Positions 21,560 to 32,190 of a DNA stretch of 64,000 nucleotides are shown one piece after another. The number at the start of each line of letters is the position of its first letter. Within the stretch, counting starts at the first letter, position 1. The translations under genes were made by a program, and so were the position numbers. The notes beneath the pieces are model-generated. The model made no database searches and was not told the origin of the DNA. It worked only from the letters and a program-made list of their open reading frames with translations. The stretch covers positions 84,644,282-84,708,281 of the forward strand of contig CM056741.1 in assembly GCA_029851415.1 (NCBI GenBank), read 5' to 3'. Origin of the DNA: Eretmocerus hayati (Eukaryota; Arthropoda; Insecta; Hymenoptera; Aphelinidae).

Positions 21560-23500
21560 TATGTCCTAGACGGCAACACAGCTCCCCGAGAATCGTCGAG
21601 AAGTGCCCAAAGAAACTTTTGCAAAGCTTTCGTGAGAGTTCCCGGGGAACTCCGAGGAAACCGTCGAATTTCCAGCTCAGTTTAATTCCGCAGAGCTAAC
21701 CATTAACACCCTGGGAGTTTCTTAGTTATTGCAATAAAAGTCTCAGAGACACTCCCCGGGAATTCCCTGCTAGCCCCCCGATAGCTTCGCGAAAGCTCCG
21801 CTGTGGCGCTGAGTCTCGATCAGCTCCCCGAAAGCTCTCCAGGTTTCTAATACATCGAAATTCTTCTACGCGTGTTGATGAGAGCTATAAATATTGCGAT
21901 AATAAACCCCAGCGCCTCAAAATATTTGACCGGAAAATACACAATTCCTGAACGAGAACTGGCACTGAATGTAATGATGATTAATGTGGAAAATTTGAGA
22001 CAAGTTTCTTATCGCAGTATGCGTAAATTTTATTCAATGTCATATCTGAGAGAACTCAAAGGGTAGAAATTGGTTCGATAGCACATGCATCGCTCATAAC
22101 CGTTGCTACATAATTTTGTTGCTGGCTGGATCTTTTTCACACGTTTCTAGTGCCCGTCGTCTTCGGATTCTGACTTTATGCTTTTATCAGCCAAGGGTAG
22201 CATGACAGCTGATGATTCAAAAAATTTCAGTCTGCTTGATGTTTACATTTTCCCAAAACTAGTTTTAGCAATCAGTGTTTCAACCAAGGTCGTGACTCGG
22301 AAATTTCTGCTAGTTAGGATCAAAGAAAAAACTTTCAGGGAAACTGATGTTCGTCCTACACCTCCGCAATTTCAGATAAGTAATTCACCCAAATTATGAT
22401 CATTACAGGCTAATTTTTATCGTGTTTACTGTGGCATAACCTCCAACATTTGTTGCAGCGTTTGCCGTTTGCAAAAATGAATTAAGCTCAGCAATAAATT
22501 GAGCCTGGCAAAATATTCATTATTTCCTCGAACTCTCTGATTCTTTGTGGATCAATTTTTCTGACGCAGGCTGATGACGAGGCGTGGTCGAGTTTTGTCA
22601 ACGAAGACGTTGCGATTGCAGCACAAGTTGCGCAGAAAGAGAGCGGTCGAGAGTCTAGATGCTGCATAATGGCTCGCCTGTCGCAAAATTTCGATGATGT
22701 GAAGAGCAGCTACCAGCAAATCTATCCAAGCCAATTCGGAGATAAAATTTGATGCGGAATTGATAGGTAGTTGTCTATGAACAGACATCTTCTAGACTTG
22801 AATCTGAATTGTCTAGCAGGATTCTGCGCAGCAAAACCTCGAGATTCTGACCAATTTTTCTTTGAAAACCGAATTCAAAATTTCTCATACACGTGCACCA
22901 TTTGATGACAGCTTTCCATACTCGGTAGATTCTAGTTTCATTTACATGAGGTCCATGGAAGTTTCGTTTGGAAATCACGATTTTTTATCCGTTATTCTGA
23001 TTAGTATAAAAGCTACAATTCAATATTAATTCGATATTTTTGTGATACTTCTCATTAGGAAGAAAATGAGCGTGAAAAGTTATCACCTATAACTCAGATT
23101 TACTCTAACCCTACTGCAGAATCCCTGTATCAAACTTAAACCTCATCTTAATTGCAAATAAATAATAGATTGTTCAAAATTTTTGAATCTCCTTTTTGAT
23201 GGTCGCATTAGTCCTAATGGATGCTAGCTCAAAGAAGCAAAAAAACCATATGAAATAATTCACACGGTCATATCTGGGAAAGCTATGCGGAAGCCATCTA
23301 TCGGAGCTTTAGCACAAGCTATTCGGGAGCTTCAATAAAGTTCCCCGGAAATATTTCCAGAACTATCCGGGAGTGTTTGAAAGCTTTCCGGAAAGCTTAT
23401 GCGGGAACTAATGAAGCTGGAAATTTGACGATTTCCGGGGAACTCCTCAAAAGCTATGTGGTATTTCCTATAAAAATCCCGTGGAAGTCCCCAATAATAA
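21560..23500. repeat. Element with GC-richer inverted arms and an unidentified centre
   Basis: The left arm (about 21560-21850) and right arm (about 23270-23500) are imperfect inverted copies. For example GTCGAATTTCCAGCTC near 21663 corresponds to the complement of GAAGCTGGAAATTTGACG near 23413. Both arms are made of repeated AGCTCCCCGAAAGCT-like words, so each arm can also fold on itself. The 1.4 kb centre (21850-23270) is AT-rich with no protein motif. No clear target duplication was found. Confidence 0.6.
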
Positions 23501-24164
23501 CCTTGCCCGCTGGGTGTGGTTCATGATTGTAGCTCAGAATCATGATGCCACTTCAGACGGCGTTTCCAACTCAACACAAAACCTACACTTTCTACATAGA
23601 GAATACTATTCAGAGACTTTTGGTGTTCATGTGATTCACAAAGTTGCTGCAAATGCAATATAAACATCATCAAGGCCTTTCAAAAATGTTGTATTACACA
23701 ATTGCTTCACTTAACTGTAATAATTCTCAGACCAATAGCTGTCTCATTTTTCGTGGTTCCGTTCGGATTATAGGGATGATAACGCTCAGCTATTAGTATA
23801 AACTCCAATCGGATCTTACAAAATTGATAATTTGAGTATGAAATGAGAGGACGCTGAGTAGTTTTCTCTGCTTGCATGAAGGAAATTGGCAATGACTTTG
23901 GTGGTTAGAAGAAATCATGCCTGACTTCTTGTAAAGCTCGCAATCCGGTCTGCAAGGGACATGTTACGAATGAACCAGGATATGACCAAATTAATGTACG
24001 GACCAGGGTATGACCATATTATTATACTCAAGAAACAAGATCGAAGTCTGTGAAGAAAACTTCATCAAGATCGATCAAGTCCCTCAAAATGAGATCATAC
24101 TGCGGTCTACCGATGCAAAAACTTCGTTCCACGCGGGCCAAGGATTGATACAATGTCATCGCAC
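23501..24164. other. Gene-free AT-rich stretch
   Basis: Only short open frames without motifs are present. I see nothing further. Confidence 0.35.
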
Positions 24165-24167
24165 TAA

Positions 24168-24496
24168 CAAGGGGAGGACCTGACTTTTGGGTCACCAATC
24201 CTTTCCAAAATTTTTTCACAGTTTTGTGTTACCTAGAATATGAAGAATCCAGAGTAACTCCGTCAAATGGGCCTTCTGTCCAGAGATACAAGCAAGAATG
24301 TTAACGTTGACAGTATATCTATATATATCACTTTTCAACATATGCCTATAAGGGCAATGTTGATGTCATGGGCTGTAACTTTGAACAGGAGGCCCATTTG
24401 ACGGAGTTACTCTGGATTCTTCATATTCTAGGTAATACAAAACTGTAAAAAAATTTTGGACAAGATTGGTGATCCAAAGGTCTGGTCCTCCCCTTG
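24168..24496. mobile_element. 329-bp PIF/Harbinger-like MITE
   Basis: The element begins CAAGGGGAGGACC and ends with its complement GGTCCTCCCCTTG. The inverted similarity extends over about 115 bp on each side (for example GGAGTTACTCTGGATTCTTC near 24400 and its complement near 24245). TAA lies directly outside both ends (24165-24167 and 24497-24499), the TWA-type duplication of PIF/Harbinger elements. It has no coding capacity. The superfamily is inferred from the duplication alone. Confidence 0.8.
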
Positions 24497-24499
24497 TAA

Positions 24500-25387
24500 G
24501 ACATGTATCAGTGTGGCGTTCCAGACGACGCAACAGTTGAAATAATATTTCTCAACATGGAGAAATATTATTTTAACTTGATCAGCAGGAAAGAATAAGC
24601 AGGTCAGTAGATCAGCAGAAATCGGGTAACATGTGTAACATGTAACACGCACCTTATACTCGTCAATCAGACTCTTATAAAATTGTAACTCACGTGTTAC
24701 ATGTGTTACAATTTTAAGTAGTTCAATTCCAAAATGTTTTTCGTCAAATCATCAAAATTGATCCGTGTCCGCACATATGAATTCAAGCAAGAAAATTCAT
24801 TCTTTGATTTAGTCTGTGACAAAGCTCTGCCCGGTAGTGGGCTACGTACGTCTCAAAATTCACTTGAAACATTCACCTAAGTGCGCGTAGAGAACGCACG
24901 AAAAAGTCAAGTTAAAAGTACGGACACGTAAGCTTGATGTGATCCCGTCGAGAAGTAGGCCGACGTTATCCGCCTCAACTGATTAAGGGCCAGTTCCAAA
25001 TTTGCTCTCGCCTGCTTATACGTCCCTGCCTCGAAGAATATCATCTCTCGAGTAGTTCTGTTAGTTCGTCTAATTTTAAGTCACGCAAATTGTATTTAGA
25101 TATTAAGGTTCCATATTTTGTTCAAGACATTATAATTTGGTTTAAATAAATCCAAAACTCATTCTCTAATTATACGCTATTATTTTCTGAAGATTTTACA
25201 ATCGAATATTTCATCCATATTGAAATTATTAAAGTCAAATTGATCATTTCTAAAAATCCAAATTCAATCAATTATTACTTCTGGAATCTACATTCCGAAT
25301 TCCTAGAATCACTTCAATCATTTCTTTAAAACTACAATTCATCTGATCCAACTTTGATGAACCAATATCTCTCAATCTGAAATATTC

Positions 25388-25388
<1 letters not shown>
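24500..25388. other. Gene-free AT-rich stretch with a short GTAACA palindromic patch
   Basis: Around 24625-24715 the words GTAACATGTGTAACATGTAACA and their complements recur, giving a small inverted repeat. Elsewhere I see nothing beyond AT-rich sequence. Confidence 0.4.

Positions 25389-25445
<57 letters not shown>
25389..25445. repeat. (TA)n microsatellite
   Basis: About 27 TA/AT dinucleotides in an almost pure run. Replication slippage is expected here. Confidence 0.97.
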
Positions 25446-25451
25446 GTGTAT

Positions 25452-25936
25452 ACAGCCGTTTAAGGATTTTTGAAGATTCACCATATATAGAGTTTTAATA
25501 ACCTATTCATGACTTCTCCCTCATATATACATTCTTCGAGTCACAAAATGGGTATATATGGCGTTTCCGTATTAAAATGTTGAAGTAATAACAGACGTAT
25601 GCTTAGACGTCGTTATGCGTTCAAACACTAAACCATCCCTCGTGGGAGATAACCACCGAGGAGATAAAAGACGTTTGCTTAGAGTTCATTTTGCGTTCAA
25701 ACACTAAACCATCCCTCGTGGGAGATAAACGCCGAGGAGATGACAATACTTCGCTAAAAACAATATTTCATACAAACCCAGTTAACCTAAAACCAGATCA
25801 CATCGTCATAGTTCAGATCAAAGAAAATCCTCAAACGGCCTATCGCACGAAGTGGAAGTTTAAGGATCGTCCTCGTTCCCACAAATCCTCAAACAGCTGA
25901 GTTGGTGCCGCAAAAATCCCCAAACGGCTAACCACG
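25452..25936. repeat. Small element with short inverted ends and a 75-bp direct duplication
   Basis: The left end AGCCGTTTAAGGATTTTTG and the right end AAAAATCCCCAAACGGCT are inverted near-copies. Inside, the sequence from CAAACACTAAACCATCCCTC is duplicated in tandem (about 25593-25667 and 25668-25742), and the word CCTCAAACGGC/CCTCAAACAGC recurs further right. A 69-codon open frame at 25691-25900 shows no motif. Confidence 0.55.
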
Positions 25937-26155
25937 GTTATTTATACATTATAATAATTAAGTACCCAGCCAAAATTTGTCCGTCCACATGCCGCATATC
26001 GGGTCGCCTTTTCGGAAGGGGTGAAGTGTAATGGGTGGGTGGATGGTTGGGTAGGGTGGTGGGTGGGTGAGTCGATGGATGGATGGATTGCTATGAGGTA
26101 TGAGGCACAAACTATGGAGAATGAGGTATAAACACCCATGAAGAACGAGTCATGA

Positions 26156-26458
26156 GTTATGAGGAGCTCGAGTCATGAGAAATCGAGTCATGAGGAACTT
26201 GAGTCATGAGGAACTTGAGTTATGAGGAACTCGAGTTGTGAGGAACTCGAGTTATGAGGAACTCGAATTATCAGGAACTCGAGTTGTGAGGAACTCGAGT
26301 CATGAGGAACTCGAGTCATGAGGAACTTGAGTCGTGAGGAACTCGAGTCATGAGGAACCCGAGTCATGAGGAATTCGAGTTATGAGGAACTCGAATCATG
26401 GCGAACTCGAGTTATGAGGAACTCGGGTCATGAGGAACCCGAGTTATGAGGAACGAGT
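26156..26458. repeat. 16-bp minisatellite, consensus TCATGAGGAACTCGAG, ~19 copies
   Basis: Nineteen tandem units with substitutions mainly at positions 2-3 (CA, TA, TG) and around the CTCGAG part. The unit length is kept at 16 bp apart from a 15-bp and a 14-bp unit at the edges. The same ATGAGGAA word reappears sparsely to 26790. Confidence 0.92.
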
Positions 26459-27894
26459 TTTGCGGAGTCTGTGATGAGGAATAAATGATCAGAAATGAGG
26501 CATGGTCATGGGAATAGAAATGCTGGAATTAAGTCTAATTACGTGTACCTAGGCCTGATCCGGTGTAGTTTGCTCTAGCTTGGTCTGGTTGGGTTTTATT
26601 CGGTGATTGGGTGGCCGTATGGGTCATGGGCAGGTTGGTGAATCCAAGGGTGATGGGTCGATGAGTGGGTCTGTGATCGGGTGGTCGTATGGGTCATGGG
26701 TATAGGTGGAACAGTGGCCGTGTGGGACACGGGTTGGTGAATTGGTGGGAATGTGTTATGAGGAATTGAGTCGTGAGGAATTGAGTTATGAGGAGTTACA
26801 GCAGATTGTTCGATTCAGAGTTACGTGAAAGATTGTTCGATTCATTCACTGGTTACGTCGTGTGTAATTTTAAATACTCTGTTAGGCATTCCAATGTAAT
26901 TGCATCATCGAATTTTTTAAATTTTGTTCGTCCGGATCCCTCGTATCTGGTTGCCTATGTGGAAGGACTGAAATATCATGGGTTGGTGGATGAGTGGGTA
27001 GATGGCCGTATGGGTCATGGGTAGGTTGGTGAGTGATGGGTTATGGATTATGGCAATGGTACAGAGAAGTAGCGTGGAGGCACAAAAATAACGGAAATTT
27101 TTTGCGAAACTTATATCAATTTGAGCTAACCAGGGGTGCACGAGATGTAGGTCTCTGGTTTTGGTGAACAGTCTCATCAAACCCCCAAAGACGATATCTG
27201 AAGGTGTACAGTTGGATGCTCAATGGCTTTAGAGTTACAGACTTTGGTATTGTCCACAAGGGCTCATGCTAAGAAAACATAGTAGAAATAGATCATTCAT
27301 TGATGACATGTTTTAAGCTCTACAATATGAGTATTCTCAAAGTCAAATATCTTTAAATGCCAGATTCTATTGGCTTCTGATGGTTCGTGCGTTCTTTATT
27401 GATTGATATTACATGCAATGTGTGCGCATTCATTGCTTTTGTAAAGTGTAGCTGTTTTATACAGGGGACTGACTGATTTCTGGCAACGCTGGTGATGGAA
27501 TGAGACGAAAGAATAGGATGTTGGCATACTTGAAATTCTCATTTGGTAACTTCAAAAAGTAAGCACCCAGTTATTGCTTGCAACGCTTTGCAACAATTTC
27601 GTTAGGTTTACTATCAGAATATTTTACTTTAATGAATGTCAAAGAGAGATTACTACATAAAATCACCAAACCACAACACTTATATTGAGAACAAAATTGA
27701 GTCAAAACTTGCAAAGTTATACTAGGCAGTCTAGATTTAATTTGTTCAATCCGGTATAACAAGTGGTTGTATAAGGGTGATGGGTAGGAGTTGCATGGAT
27801 GAATGAATGGGTGGATTAATGAGTGGATGAATGGTTGGGGATGATAATGGGGACGGGGATGGGGGTGGGAAATACCGGGCTGAAATGGTATAGT
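26459..27894. other. Degenerate GGGT/GGAT-rich repeat and AT-rich filler; no gene
   Basis: Words such as ATGGGTCATGGGTAGGTTGG recur loosely at 26620-26720 and 27000-27050, and similar GGATGAATGGGTGG words occur near 27790-27860 and earlier at 26030-26090. They look like a strongly diverged simple repeat. I see no coding motif. Confidence 0.5.
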
Positions 27895-28097
27895 CCGGTC
27901 TGGTTTGGTCCAGATTGGCGTCATTGAGTCAAATTCGGTCTAACCTATTCTCATGCGGTCTATTCCTTTCTGATTAGGTTAGGTTTAGTCTAATTCGGTC
28001 GAGTTCCGTCTAAGTGAGTCTAGCTTGGTCTAGCTCGGTCTGGTTCGGGGTAATTAGGTCTCGTTCGGTCTAGTTCTGTTAAACTAGGTCTAGTTCG
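27895..28097. repeat. ~10-bp minisatellite (GGTCTAGTTC-like), left block
   Basis: Loose tandem copies of GGTCTAGTTC/GGTCTAATTC. The array continues at 28548-28935 after an interruption of about 450 bp. Confidence 0.85.
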
Positions 28098-28262
28098 AAT
28101 TAAAGAAGTATATTTGATCGGTCTTTGTGAGTTAAAGTCAGCTTGTACTGCTGAAATTTTTGGCATCAATCGAGAATGGATTTTTCTCCACTCTCGATCA
28201 ATTTCAGAAATACCAGCTGACTTTAACTCGCAAAGACCGATCAAATATACTTCCATAATTTG
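28098..28262. repeat. Long hairpin inserted in the minisatellite
   Basis: GAAGTATATTTGATCGGTCT plus the next ~20 bases at 28106-28145 are matched by an inverted copy with one mismatch at 28217-28255. The inner part (TGAAATT..., CGAGA/TCTCG) also pairs, leaving a small loop. It has the form of a short MITE or an extended hairpin transcript precursor. Confidence 0.85.
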
Positions 28263-28547
28263 AAATTCCCGCGAGTGATAAATACGATATCCGATCATAT
28301 CGATCGAGTGTCATAATTAATCATATATATATCTCCGGCAGAAGGCCGAAGACCTGCCAAAAGTAAAAATGGTGAGAAATCAAATAGAAATAGCGGGTTA
28401 AAGTCACTTTTCTCGCAAGCGCTTTACGAAGATGAACTTTCGTATAGAAAGACGTTCTAACCATCGAACATTGGGCCACTTGAGCCGCGTGTCAGTGGTG
28501 AACTCTCATTGCTCTTCTACCACTTTGAAAAGCTCGAGCAATGAGAG
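28263..28547. other. Unique spacer with a small terminal palindrome
   Basis: No gene is visible. CTCTCATTGCTC at about 28502-28514 is matched by GAGCAATGAGAG at about 28536-28548, giving a 12-bp stem with a 21-base loop at the edge of the resumed minisatellite. Confidence 0.5.
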
Positions 28548-28935
28548 AAGGTCTAATTCGGTCTATTTCAGTCTAGTATTGTCAAATACGGTGTAGTTCT
28601 GTCCAATTCGGTCTACTTTTATCTAGGTCGGTCTAATTTGGTCCTTTTCGATCTAGCTCAGTGTAGTTGGGTCTAGATCGGGCCAATTCGATCTACATCA
28701 GTTCAGTTCGGTCTAATTAAGTCTAGCTCGGTCTAGTTTGGGGTAATTAAGTCTCGTTCGGCCTACTCCGGTCTAATTCGGTCTAGTTCAGTCTAGTATG
28801 GTCTAATACGATCTAGTTCGGTCCAATATGGGTCTAGTACAATCTAGGTCGGTCTAATTCGGTTCGGTTTGGTCCAATCAGGTTAGTCTAGTTCGGTCTA
28901 GTTTGGCCTAATTTGTTCTAGTTTGTAGTTGCTCT
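28548..28935. repeat. ~10-bp minisatellite (GGTCTAGTTC-like), right block
   Basis: More than thirty loose copies of GGTCTAATTC, GGTCTAGTTC and variants. It resumes the array seen at 27895-28097. Confidence 0.88.
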
Positions 28936-29239
28936 TATATGCACCAAGTCCGGAGATCAACGGTCAACTTATGCACACTGCACAATGAATTGAATCGACA
29001 TCGCTTCGATTAACCCTTTACATTCACGCCATGTAACGGAAGTTTTTCAGCCTAATCGATTCATCAAAGCTATACCAGCTCAGCTAATTGGAAAGAAACT
29101 ATGCAATTCCGCAATGTTCATTGTTGCTCACTTGAAGTTATATCTCCACAATTAGCCAGTATAATTTGATATAATACCAATTTTGCGAACTATTCTAAAA
29201 CTTTTTTTAGACACCTTGAATTGATCAGCAATCATTATT

Positions 29240-29527
29240 TTACAACTATTTTTATTGAACTATAGAAGCATTTCTGGTGCCTATGACTTATCAAGAACAT
29301 TTACAAGCCGAACGAGCGGTAGCGAGTAAGGCAAAAACGCTAGTATATATATACGCAACCAGAGACCAGCAATATATATATATATATATACACATCCAGT
29401 CGGAAGCCTCAACGCAAGAACAGAGAATAGGTAGGTGCAACTGGGCAGTCCGCCCGTAAACTGTTCACACGAACTCGAATAATTTATTTGTTACCCCGAG
29501 CCCTCCGCTCGGGTCATAACATTTTAG
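29240..29527 (+). repeat. Probable 5' LTR (3' part) of the errantivirus-like element
   Basis: Immediately upstream of gag, a TATATATATA box at about 29341 and a TCAGTCGG initiator-like word at about 29397 are followed by a GAGCCCTCCGCTCGGGTC hairpin and CATAACA. After that, TTTTAGCATCCCTTGTGGGGAAC lies where a primer-binding site would be. This layout fits the end of an LTR, but I found no second copy downstream of env, so the LTR and its start are inferred only. Confidence 0.4.
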
Positions 29528-29867
29528 CATCCCTTGTGGGGAACAGCTATAGTTGCACATACTTGTTTTATTAATTCATGTGAATTCATCTGTATACATA
29601 TGTATATGTGTGCCCATTGAGTTGAAATTTCAATATCAAGAAATTTCTCAATCGAACCTTACATTGTGCGAAATCAGAAACCTGATTCCATCATATCCCA
29701 AAGCTCAGAGTTTTGAAATCGCATTCCTCGCGCAGAATCACACTTCACACCTGACGTACTCGACTGAACTATAGCTGATATTGTAACATATTCATTTTCG
29801 CATTCTCCGATCAGAGTTGCTCGTTTCATTTCATAATCCACGGTTATTCCAATTCTATTCTCATTTT

Positions 29868-31261
29868 ATCATGGATGACCTCAACGAATCCATCCAACGG
29901 CTCAATCTTATCGCTGATTCCAAAGCCCGAGAAGCGGCTTTAAAGGACTATATTGCCCAAAGAAGCATAGACAATCAAGATCATTTGAAACTTACATATG
30001 ATTCCTTACTAGACTCCTCTCAAAACGGTATCGTACGGGCTGCTCTTGAAAATATCAGGGATTATGACGGAACTACACCTCTAGTGGATTTCACGCAAGA
30101 CGTTGAAAACTTTCAAGATACTATACCAACGAATAAAAAAAAGATTTCTTACGGGGACTATTTCCTAAAATTCGTGGTGACGCACGGAAATGTTTACGGA
30201 ACGAAGACATCCAGACTTTTGAACGACTAGAAGAAATCCTAAAATTAAACTTTTCTCCTAGGAAACCGTATGACTATTATGTGAATGAGATCATGAATAT
30301 CGAAATGAAGAAAACCGAGAGTGCTCGACAATTACACAATCGAATCAAGGGATTTATTCGGGGAGCCGTTGCTGCTTGAAAATCCACGGTAGAGGGGGCA
30401 AATGGAGATGTAGATCACCGCCCTCAATTAGAAGTTCTAGGGTTGAATGCATTCATTCGGGGCCTACCGGATAGTATGAGGAGTGGTATCATTTTCTCTC
30501 CCCCAAAGACAATGGCGCGAGCTCTTGAATCGGCAGAAAAAGCGGAAAGTTTTGCAATAAGCCTCAATATCAGCAACGCGGAATTACACTACACAACGAG
30601 TCATAATCCTGACGAAAGCAGTAAAATCACGAACACAGAAGGTGACAAAAGTAAGCAAAAACAAGTTACGTTCTTAGATAGAAATGATCCTAGCATGTAT
30701 GACAGAAACAGTGTACCACACTATTATGACAGAACTGATGTCACTGCTCCTCCGCCTTTGAGATATGACCATGACGGAAAGATAATAGCACATCCCAACT
30801 TGGGTTACTTATCTAAACCACCTGAAGGCCGGCCAAGTCAACCTAATAGATCAAACTCTCCCGCCCCTCGACCTAATTCCTCTTACCAACGCTCTCCTTC
30901 TCCTTACAATTGCTCTAGCTCACCTTACAGGCCAAGATCTTCATATCAAAGCTATCCACCTATGTATTATCCCCCTTATCCTCCTCAAAGGTACTACCCT
31001 TATTATACTCATCCTTATCAACAACCCATGTATCCAAGCTATTTCCCTCCTTTCCCATACCACACAGACTCGCCCTTGCGGGACAGAAACGGGCCGCCAC
31101 ATGATGTACACAACCAACCTCGGTACCCAAGACCTACTGACAGCCAGCATTCAAACTCCCAGCCTGCCCGCAGTCAGGAAATGATCGCGGGCAAGTCGGT
31201 ACAGTCGCAAATGAAAATCATGAACGTGGGAGATTACACTCCGCAAAAAGTCCAGGAATAG
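29868..31261 (+). pseudogene. gag: Errantivirus-like gag (frameshifted)
   Basis: The start MDDLNESIQRLNLIADSKA opens the frame, preceded by a weaker upstream Met at 29817. The frame breaks near 30175, continues in another frame through KCLRNEDIQTFERLEEILKL and NEIMNIEMKKTESARQLHNR to a TGA at about 30378, and reopens through VLGLNAFIRGLPDSM to the stop at 31261. These blocks match the capsid region of errantivirus Gag. The last 150 residues are rich in Pro, Tyr and Ser with YPPYPPQRYYPYY, and I see no zinc knuckle, as is usual in this group. It would form the particle core if intact; here it is not translatable as one protein. Confidence 0.8.
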
Positions 31262-31266
31262 GTCCT

Positions 31267-32169
31267 ATGGTCCAGATTGATCATGACATCTTGAAATCCC
31301 AAACAGGGCTTGTGTACCTTGACACAGGAGCCGACATTTGCACAATTAGATTAACATATTTGAAACGCGAAGTGAAAATGGACGTATCCCGTATCATTAG
31401 AGTAACCGGAGTTTCCGCCGATCCAATTCTTACGTTAGGAGTCGTTAAATCTTGCATATTTGGTAAAGGGATCCGGCTACACGTCCTTCCTCCCGAATGT
31501 GTCGTGAAATACGATGTAATTTTGGGGTCCAACTATTTTCGAAATTATGGAGCTTGGATATTGTTTGACACGAATTTTGTTTCCCTAAAAGGGGATCGAG
31601 ACAGTCCTATTCCTTTCCTGTCCTCTAAACCCATCCTTGACTCCACTGACGATGAAAACGAAACCGATAATGATGAGGAAATTTTCTTTCATCCCATGAC
31701 AGACGCCATCATTCTACCTGGGAAACCTTCACTGGATTTTCCCACTGAACCTTCACCAGGGCTCACCAACCCTTCCGTGCACTATAGTCCGTCTGACTGT
31801 GCGTTTCATCCACTAACCCAAGAAACACCGGTAACACCTGCAACACCGGTAACACCCGTAACACCGGTAACTCCTGTAACACCTGTAACCCCGGTAACAC
31901 CTGTAACACCAGAATCTTTTTCTGACTCCTGGACAGAAATGCCTTATTACGGAATAGGCATCGGGACGGATTCAATTTTCACGCAAGATATTTATAAATT
32001 CATCATTCGCGCTAATTCAAAAGCACCAGTAAGAATAGTACCCACAAAACCAGCGCCGGACGGTGATCGTTATTTATCCAGAGTCAACACAAAGAAGTGT
32101 ATATATTCAGGTGAAGCGGCGGTGAAAGTCCAGAATGGTGTCGCTTATGCCCTGGCTACTAACACATGA
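31267..32169 (+). pseudogene. pro: Aspartic protease and N-terminal part of pol
   Basis: The frame contains VYLDTGADICTI at about residues 13-24, the D-T-G-A active site of retroviral-type proteases, and later YDVILGSNYFRNYG, the second conserved protease block (I-L-G). The C-terminal part has a run of Thr-Pro-Val repeats (31826-31912) not typical of the family. A TGA at 32167-32169 separates it in frame from the reverse transcriptase ORF that follows. The frame is shifted relative to gag, as expected of a gag-pol arrangement using a frameshift. Confidence 0.85.
31826..31912 (+). repeat. Tandem repeat encoding Thr-Pro-Val
   Basis: About ten 9-bp units of the form ACACCGGTA/ACTCCTGTA inside the protease ORF encode (T-P-V/A)n. 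Related GGTAACACC words occur again in non-coding sequence at 39590-39720. Confidence 0.85.
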
Positions 32170-32190
32170 GATCGAGATATTACAATCAAA

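Noticed and set aside
27895..28935. Telomeric repeat
   Set aside because: The GGTCTAGTTC unit is not a known insect telomere motif that I can name, is highly degenerate and lies inside AT-rich interspersed sequence.
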